Of a stretch of DNA of 64,000 nucleotides, positions 58,628 through 64,000 are shown piece after piece; the stretch's first letter is position 1; every line of letters starts with the position of its first letter. The notes beneath the pieces are model-generated. The model saw nothing but the letters and a program-made list of their open reading frames with translations. It was not told the DNA's origin and searched no databases. The position numbers were made by a program, and so were the translations under genes. Source of the stretch: Phoronis australis (Eukaryota; Phoronida; Phoronidae); NCBI GenBank assembly GCA_002633005.1, contig NMRA01000325.1:351290-415289 (forward strand). Reading direction: 5' to 3'.

Positions 58628-61600
58628 GTGAGTCCAGTTTTTTTTTTCTACATTCCTTATATGGAATCTTGCTACAAGCTATGGACTCATTCAAAGTTAT
58701 AAATGTGTCAAGCGTACATCTGTGTGAGTTTTGGGAGGTAAAGCCAGGTCCATTCATTTTTTGACAGATCCAAGATTTCTTAATAGGAAGTCAAATTTTA
58801 GAAAAGTGGCGACCACACACACACTCTATTTTCTTAGACAAAACAGCACAGAGCTTCAGACTATGTTTAGGAGATGCAATTGATATCCTGTGAACACCAA
58901 CAGTGCCTCCTCTGACTTTGAGTATAATCTTTATCAGAGTGGTGCAATTTGGGTGAATTAGAACCTCGGTATAATTAAAATGTTAAAGTGATTTTCAGAG
59001 GTATGCCATCAATGCTTTAAAAGTTCAAGCACACTTCTATGAAACCTGAGGTACTACTTCATGTGATAACTACATTTTCCCCTCACTGGCTTTTGATAAT
59101 TGAAACTGAACTGTTGTGTATTTAACAAATTCAATGTTTTTACAGAACATTTCTTAAACTGTGACCATCTTATTCATAGTCAGTACATTTACTAAGCATA
59201 GTGCATTTTAAATCTCCTAGATTTTCTAACTGACCTGCTCATAGGGAGATTGCTTTCTTTATAGCTAAGAGACATTTTGGGGGATTAGACTTCTTTGACC
59301 AGAGCTGTAAAGCAAACATCCATTGTTAGTTTTTTGTGATTACAAATCACCAATTCTAGCTGATGTCTGTCAAACATACACTGAAATAAAGACTAATGAC
59401 TTTGCCAGTTTAATACACTTAAAATACCTTTCTTAATTCTCAATATCAATCCCGTCAATGAGTTGGGTACTTGCTTGTTCTTGTCTAAATTTTCAAGCAG
59501 TGTATGGAGACATTATCAGATATCAGTTTTGCCAAATCCCGAATGAAAGTCAAAATTTGTTAAGTTTTCTTTCTGTTCTTAAAGATATTTCTATTGAGGG
59601 CTTACTTGTTAAATGGCAGTTTATGCAATGATCATTTTCCAATTGACTGAAAAAAAAATTCATCCAGGATCTAAGTTTGATATTCAGAGTGTGTATTTAA
59701 ACCCAAACCTTTCATTGACCATTGATATTTTTTCACTGAAAATTTTAAGGCTCTAGCTAAGAAATACTTGCTGTGACATTTGGGACATTTGGGAAATTTG
59801 TAGACATGCTCCTATTATGGATGAGACAGCATGTTCTAATTTCCGTGCGGATTTGTCTACTACCCTGCTCCCTATTAGGAAAATTTATGTTTACTTCTAT
59901 ATCTCCGAATTCCTTGTTAGATTTTCATGACATTTGGCAAAGAGATTTCTATTATAGAGACGATGACACTTTCTCATTCTACTTAATCTGTGCCTCCTAG
60001 TGGAATATTTATTATTTTCACACCTGTTTTGGCATCTATCCCTTTGCACCAAACTGCTCGAATAGTTATTATGAAATTTCACTGATGTGTTCCTGTTGGG
60101 ATGAGCTGACTTTTTTGTATGATCAAACTAGTTTGGTGTTCCATAGTGACAATATAGGTTTTCATTGACTCTTATGTCTATCAAATGTTCTTGGTGGGTT
60201 TTCATGAAATTTGTCGAATTGGTTTCTTTGAAAGAGATGATAACAGTGTCCAATTTTTCAATAGATTCATTCAAAGTATTCTGCACCCCCTTGTGGCCTT
60301 TCTATTATTACTGTGTCTGTTTGTGGTGTCTGGCTCTATATCCCCCAATGTACATGAAGGATCATTATGAAATTTTAAAAATTTGTCCTTAATGAGGTTA
60401 TCACAACTAACATAGATTTTCGGAGATTCCTACTACTGTGATGTTCTCTAGTGGTGGATTTTTTTTCCTTATTATCTAGCAGTTTCCTTAATGGATCTTC
60501 ATAACATTTAGTAGACGTGTTCCACTAGATGTAAGCATGCCTGACATTGATTTTGGAATGAGTCCAACTACTGTGACATCCTTTAGTGGCAATTTCAGTT
60601 TTCTTTGCATTTGACTATATCTGCCATGTTTACCAAATTTGTCAAATAAGTTTTTATCAAGAAGGCAACTGCAAGTGCTTTGGCTAATGCTTTGCCCGAT
60701 AGTGGTCTTTTGTATATTAAATTGTGAAACTAATAAACACCCCTAGAATCATACTATTTGTAGCACAGTGCTGGAATCTTTTCAACACTGTGTATTGCTC
60801 TTGGTATTGATTGCACCTATGTCCCATGTATCCTCAAGATTTGATTGTACCTGGGAAATGCAAGCTGACAGTGAAGGAATTAGATGTGCTTCTGGAATGA
60901 ATGTGTTACTTTAAAGATAAGTTGATGGAGCTTGATACAAGGATTCCAAATGGTCACTTCAATTTAATGTCCTTCATTTTGAACATTGCATACCCATACT
61001 AATGTAAATTATAGCTGGTTGCTTGCAACATTTTTACTACAAAATTTGGGCATCGTATGTGTCATTTTTTCTGACTTAGATAAGTGAAATTACATCTATG
61101 TGGCTACTACCATCACTAATAGGATTATAACTATTCAACTGGATAAATAATGACTAATAATGCCAATAGCAAATCAATACTGTTGTATTATGTAGTGTTG
61201 AGCTATCACCATTCAGGTTATTGTCAAATCATAGACATGATGGTAGTCGTCAGCTATAAACTCTTTTCCAACATTTGTAATTTTGGTTAAATCTTTTTTT
61301 GTGACTACCAGACACATGACGGTTTGCTTGCAGCAAAAGTGTGTCAACATATCTCATTAATGGTATAACACTCTTTAATTTTGAACATTGAAAGGGTTCG
61401 TTTGTAGGTCATATTTGTGATGTTGAAGCCTAACTGGTTTCGTTAATGCTATATAAAATTCTAGATCTGGTTTCTTAAGAAAGAGTCATACAATATCATG
61501 AACAGTTCATGTTTTCAGGTTGTCCCTAATTGATATTCTAATTCTGCATTGAATGATGTTGGTTAAGTGCTATTTAAGCAAAATATTCAAGGTTTTAAGA

Positions 61601-63071
61601 CATGTTTGTTGTAACTATATTTACGTGATTTGACATTTGACTTTTAAATTAATCGTGTGTTTATCTTGTGTGAAGAAATGGTAGAATGAGCAAGCAATTT
61701 CATCGAGTTAGTAATGACTTGATATGTTATTTTTTCTGCGATATGCGGGCTAACCTGCATTTACCTGTAGATAGCAGTATACTGCAATCAATTATACAGA
61801 ATGTTGGTATCTGCTTGATGTTCATGTTGCCTCAGGCTTTTGTGAGCAGAGAACAGCTGAGTAAATATTTAATTTATAACTCATTTCATGTAGAAACCTG
61901 AGTCTCAGTGTGTTTCAGTTTCTTGACAAAGATAAAGTGAATCTCATTAATTATCTTCAAAGATTGGTAATATTGCCCCGTTTTGCAATTTAACAATAAA
62001 AAATTATGTTATCCCATTGTGGTTCTCTTCTCGAAATTCAGAGTCATTACATTGTGTTTCTATGTAACAATTCATCCAAGAAATGCGTACAAAAATTCAA
62101 GGTTTGGAAGTCTTTAAGTCACCTTAAAACGAAATTAAACTCACGTATCAATATGGTAATTCAAGTCTGCTGTAGTTGTTTGGGTTAATGCCCAATATGT
62201 TATAACAGGGTCCTCCGGATTACATTGCATTTGTCCCAGAGATAATAAAGCGTGACCTCGTTGTGGAAATCAGGCACATTTCCGTGTCTCTCATCGATGT
62301 CAGAAAGGCGAAGAATTTCATATCACGCATCCACGGGTATTTGTCCAGTTTATCAAACTTTCTCACGTCCGAGTTGTAGTCCACAGCACAGAAGTAATAC
62401 TTTATTTGTGTTGGAAGTACGAATAGAGTAATGCAACTGAGAAAAAGTTTTAAAAAATGAGACAATAACAAATAACATGTGAAACTCCAATGACACGAAA
62501 CCAAGGCAGCAAATGTGCTGGACGGATGTTTATGGCATTGTGGGTAAATATAGCGAGATTCGAGTGTCATTGTGTAATCCGGGATGGCCCTATTGGGACA
62601 CCAAAAGTCTTGGGGAGTGGGTGTCAAGCTATGTACGGCACAGCATGGCTATTCAAAAGTGATTTTGTATAGGTACATGAAAGGGCCTTTAGTCAAATGT
62701 GGGCATCAACCCAAATGGATATGGAAAGATTATTTTTTTCTAGTAAAAGTATAATTTATTTCACCATATCAGGCATTAAGGCGCTTTAACCTAACAGATT
62801 GTTTTAGAGTCATCTGACTTCATTCTTTTTTATTAATTATTAAGTAAGTAGTGTTACTAACATCATTTCAGGCCTTATTGTGGGTGCTATCATTCGATAC
62901 ACTACCAGCACCAAGGAACGCGTCTTTACAATTGCCAATGAAATCAAAGACGACGCCTTCCCCATGACCCTGAGGTTGGAAGTTAATGCTGAGAACCACT
63001 CACTCTACTACGACTATGTGTTCCAGGGACGCGCCGCTGAGTCGGGAAATGAGGCGGAGCTTGACATAAAG
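58354..63071 (+). CDS. SLC9A6: organellar Na+/H+ exchanger NHE6/7/9-like, 5' part (two exons, continues past window)
   Basis: Exon 1 (58354-58627) and exon 2 (62872-63071) join through GGT-type codon GGC in frame, giving about 158 residues. The N-terminus is a hydrophobic signal-like segment (GVVARLLVVVVLTRIALA), followed by a Ser/Asn-rich luminal part with an N-K-S sequon. Then comes IDSLNILVFIILLVLTVLTV (membrane segment), WGFKHYRLRFVHETGLAITY and GLIVGAIIRYT. The 'DSLNIL...LTVLT.W.FKH.R.RF.HETGLA..YGL.VG..(L/I)RY' sequence is diagnostic of the endosomal/Golgi NHE6, NHE7 and NHE9 group. These proteins exchange luminal H+ for Na+ or K+ and set endosomal pH. Exon 2 then encodes a loop with an N-H-S sequon, ending at a GTGGGT donor in phase 0, just before the expected 'F.PEVFFNILLPPI' exon, which lies beyond the window. 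The three vertebrate paralogues cannot be told apart here. Confidence 0.88.
59740..60690. repeat. diverged tandem array, about 140-bp unit
   Basis: Two motifs recur in register: a (C)TAGTGG(C)AATTT-like motif at about 59871, 59994, 60141, 60286, 60448 and 60581, and a TTTCATGAAATTTG-like motif at about 59922, 60068, 60199, 60365, 60499 and 60625. Spacings are 123-166 bases, so there are about six old, diverged copies of one unit in NHE intron 1. Short open frames here come from the repeat. Confidence 0.65.
62205..62594 (-). mobile_element. 390-bp THAP MITE, copy B
   Basis: Inverted relative to copy A (29220-29623). On the minus strand it begins ATAGGGCCATCCCGGATTAC and ends, in complement, ACAGGGTCCTCCGGATTACA. 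Inside, the frame reads IKYYFCAVDYNSDVRKFDKL, DKYPWM, MKFFAFLTSMRD: the same truncated THAP-like segment as copy A, but the second cysteine has become Tyr (CAVDY against CTVGC). It lies in NHE intron 1. Confidence 0.7.
62872..63071 (+). CDS. SLC9A6: NHE exon 2
   Basis: Acceptor ACATCATTTCAG just before 62872. 200 bases, phase 1 in and 0 out. Begins (G)LIVGAIIRYTTSTKERVFTI and ends AESGNEAELDIK before GTGGGT. The middle, DDAFPMTLRLEVNAENHSLY, is the variable luminal loop between the first and second conserved membrane segments. Confidence 0.85.
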
Positions 63072-64000
63072 GTGGGTTGGGATCTATGGTTGATTTATAA
63101 TCTAAAAGTATCAACCGGTCAAGGATTGTATTGTGGTTTGAAGCTGTTGTTTCATCTCCTGTTAAAAATGACTTAATTTATATCACCATCTGTTGTAAAA
63201 CTGTTCCTTACTCTGCTTAGAAATGATTTCTGAAATAAGGTAGAAGTCTGAACACAATATAACTAATCACCAGGTCAAGCCAACTGAGTCTGGTCTCAAG
63301 GTATAATGTTCTGTTGGTTCGTCCAAACCCTTGAAATCACTTTTAATATGAACAATAAACAAGTTGGGACACATTTTATAAGTAATAAATTTTAGTTCAA
63401 AGCAAGCTTTTAGATAGATGGTGGGTACTTCAAATCGAATTGCAGTACAAAACACCTAGCTTTTTATGCTCGCTTTCTTTTAAATAAACTTCCATTCTAA
63501 AAGTCCCATATTTTAGACATGTGCAGTAACTTTCATTGAAATTAGATCCATTGTAGAGCACGAACCTTAGAACTTGATTTAAAGCCTCAGTTGATCTGCT
63601 ATGATCTTGCGTAATGGATCTGGTCACTCATGTAAGAACTCTGTTCACACTGCATGGCAATCAAATCCATGATCCAGTATAGGAGGGATGGGAACCAGTG
63701 TTTGAAAAATGGTACGATACTGATAGGCCTACTAGAAATTTGGTGCCTTGTCTGCTTTGATGCTCATGGCAAGTACAATATACATACCAAAGACATGTAC
63801 ATTTTGTGTTGTTAGCTGTCTTTATAAATGTGTCTGCATGTGGATGTTCATTCACATTCAGAATAAGCCAGCTACTGGACCACAAATAAGTCTGAGGTGA
63901 ACCATGCAGCTTCTGTGTTGTTTTTGATGTAATGAGTAACCTACCATGCCCGCACAATTTTCAAGGGATGAATTGACCCAGACAATGTAGTATATCCATT
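63072..64000 (+). other. NHE intron 2 (partial)
   Basis: Noncoding to the window end. The next expected NHE exon, encoding the second conserved membrane segment, was not seen. Confidence 0.6.

Larger units (their letters stand above)
58628..62871 (+). other. NHE intron 1
   Basis: A 4.2-kb intron. It contains a diverged tandem array (about 59740-60690) and the THAP MITE copy B (62205-62594). No additional NHE-like exon was recognised. Confidence 0.75.

Noticed and set aside
63661-63957. 98-codon minus-strand frame near the window end
   Set aside because: It lies in NHE intron 2, antisense, with no domain and no splice context.

Overview
This is a stretch of an animal nuclear genome: AT-rich, with small coding exons split by large introns, GT-AG splice sites, many diverged transposon remnants, one 162-base assembly gap (2389-2550) and single unknown bases at 28488 and 36781. 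The repeats (THAP-domain DNA transposon fragments, a LINE with an ATT-repeat tail, tRNA-derived SINE-like elements, several foldback/MITE families) and the conserved genes suggest a marine invertebrate. Which phylum cannot be settled from the sequence; an invertebrate deuterostome is only a guess.

Three protein genes can be supported. (1) 376-777, minus strand: an intact single-exon Spot14/MID1IP1-family gene, a regulator of lipogenesis. (2) 9883-28466, minus strand: a complete PINCH (LIMS) gene encoding the five-LIM adaptor of the ILK-PINCH-parvin focal-adhesion complex. I traced eleven serial coding exons, and every junction agrees in phase. A twelfth exon at 19477-19575 is a second version of exon 2: both encode the first zinc finger of LIM1 with the same C-x2-C-x18-H-x2-C spacing and the same phases (2 in, 2 out). 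This looks like a mutually exclusive exon pair that would swap part of the ILK-binding LIM1 domain. (3) 58354 to beyond the window end, plus strand: the first two exons of an organellar Na+/H+ exchanger of the NHE6/7/9 (SLC9A6/7/9) type.

Layout. 1-1.9 kb: Spot14 gene and its upstream flank. 1.9-7 kb: repeats, including a THAP foldback element, two hAT-like MITEs, a SINE-like element and a THAP fragment. 7-9.9 kb: noncoding, probably including the PINCH 3' UTR. 9.9-28.5 kb: PINCH; its introns hold a SINE, a reverse-transcriptase remnant between inverted repeats, a MITE and short tandem repeats. 28.5-58.3 kb: about 30 kb with no recognisable host gene between the divergently transcribed PINCH and NHE genes. 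It holds a THAP MITE, a 2.36-kb element with exact 15-bp inverted ends, a LINE 3' fragment and a 3.8-kb degenerate DNA transposon with a broken zinc-finger-type gene. 58.35-64 kb: the NHE gene, whose first intron holds a diverged array of roughly 140-bp repeats and a second THAP MITE.

The three host genes do not form a pathway together. The most notable feature is the duplicated half-LIM exon in PINCH.
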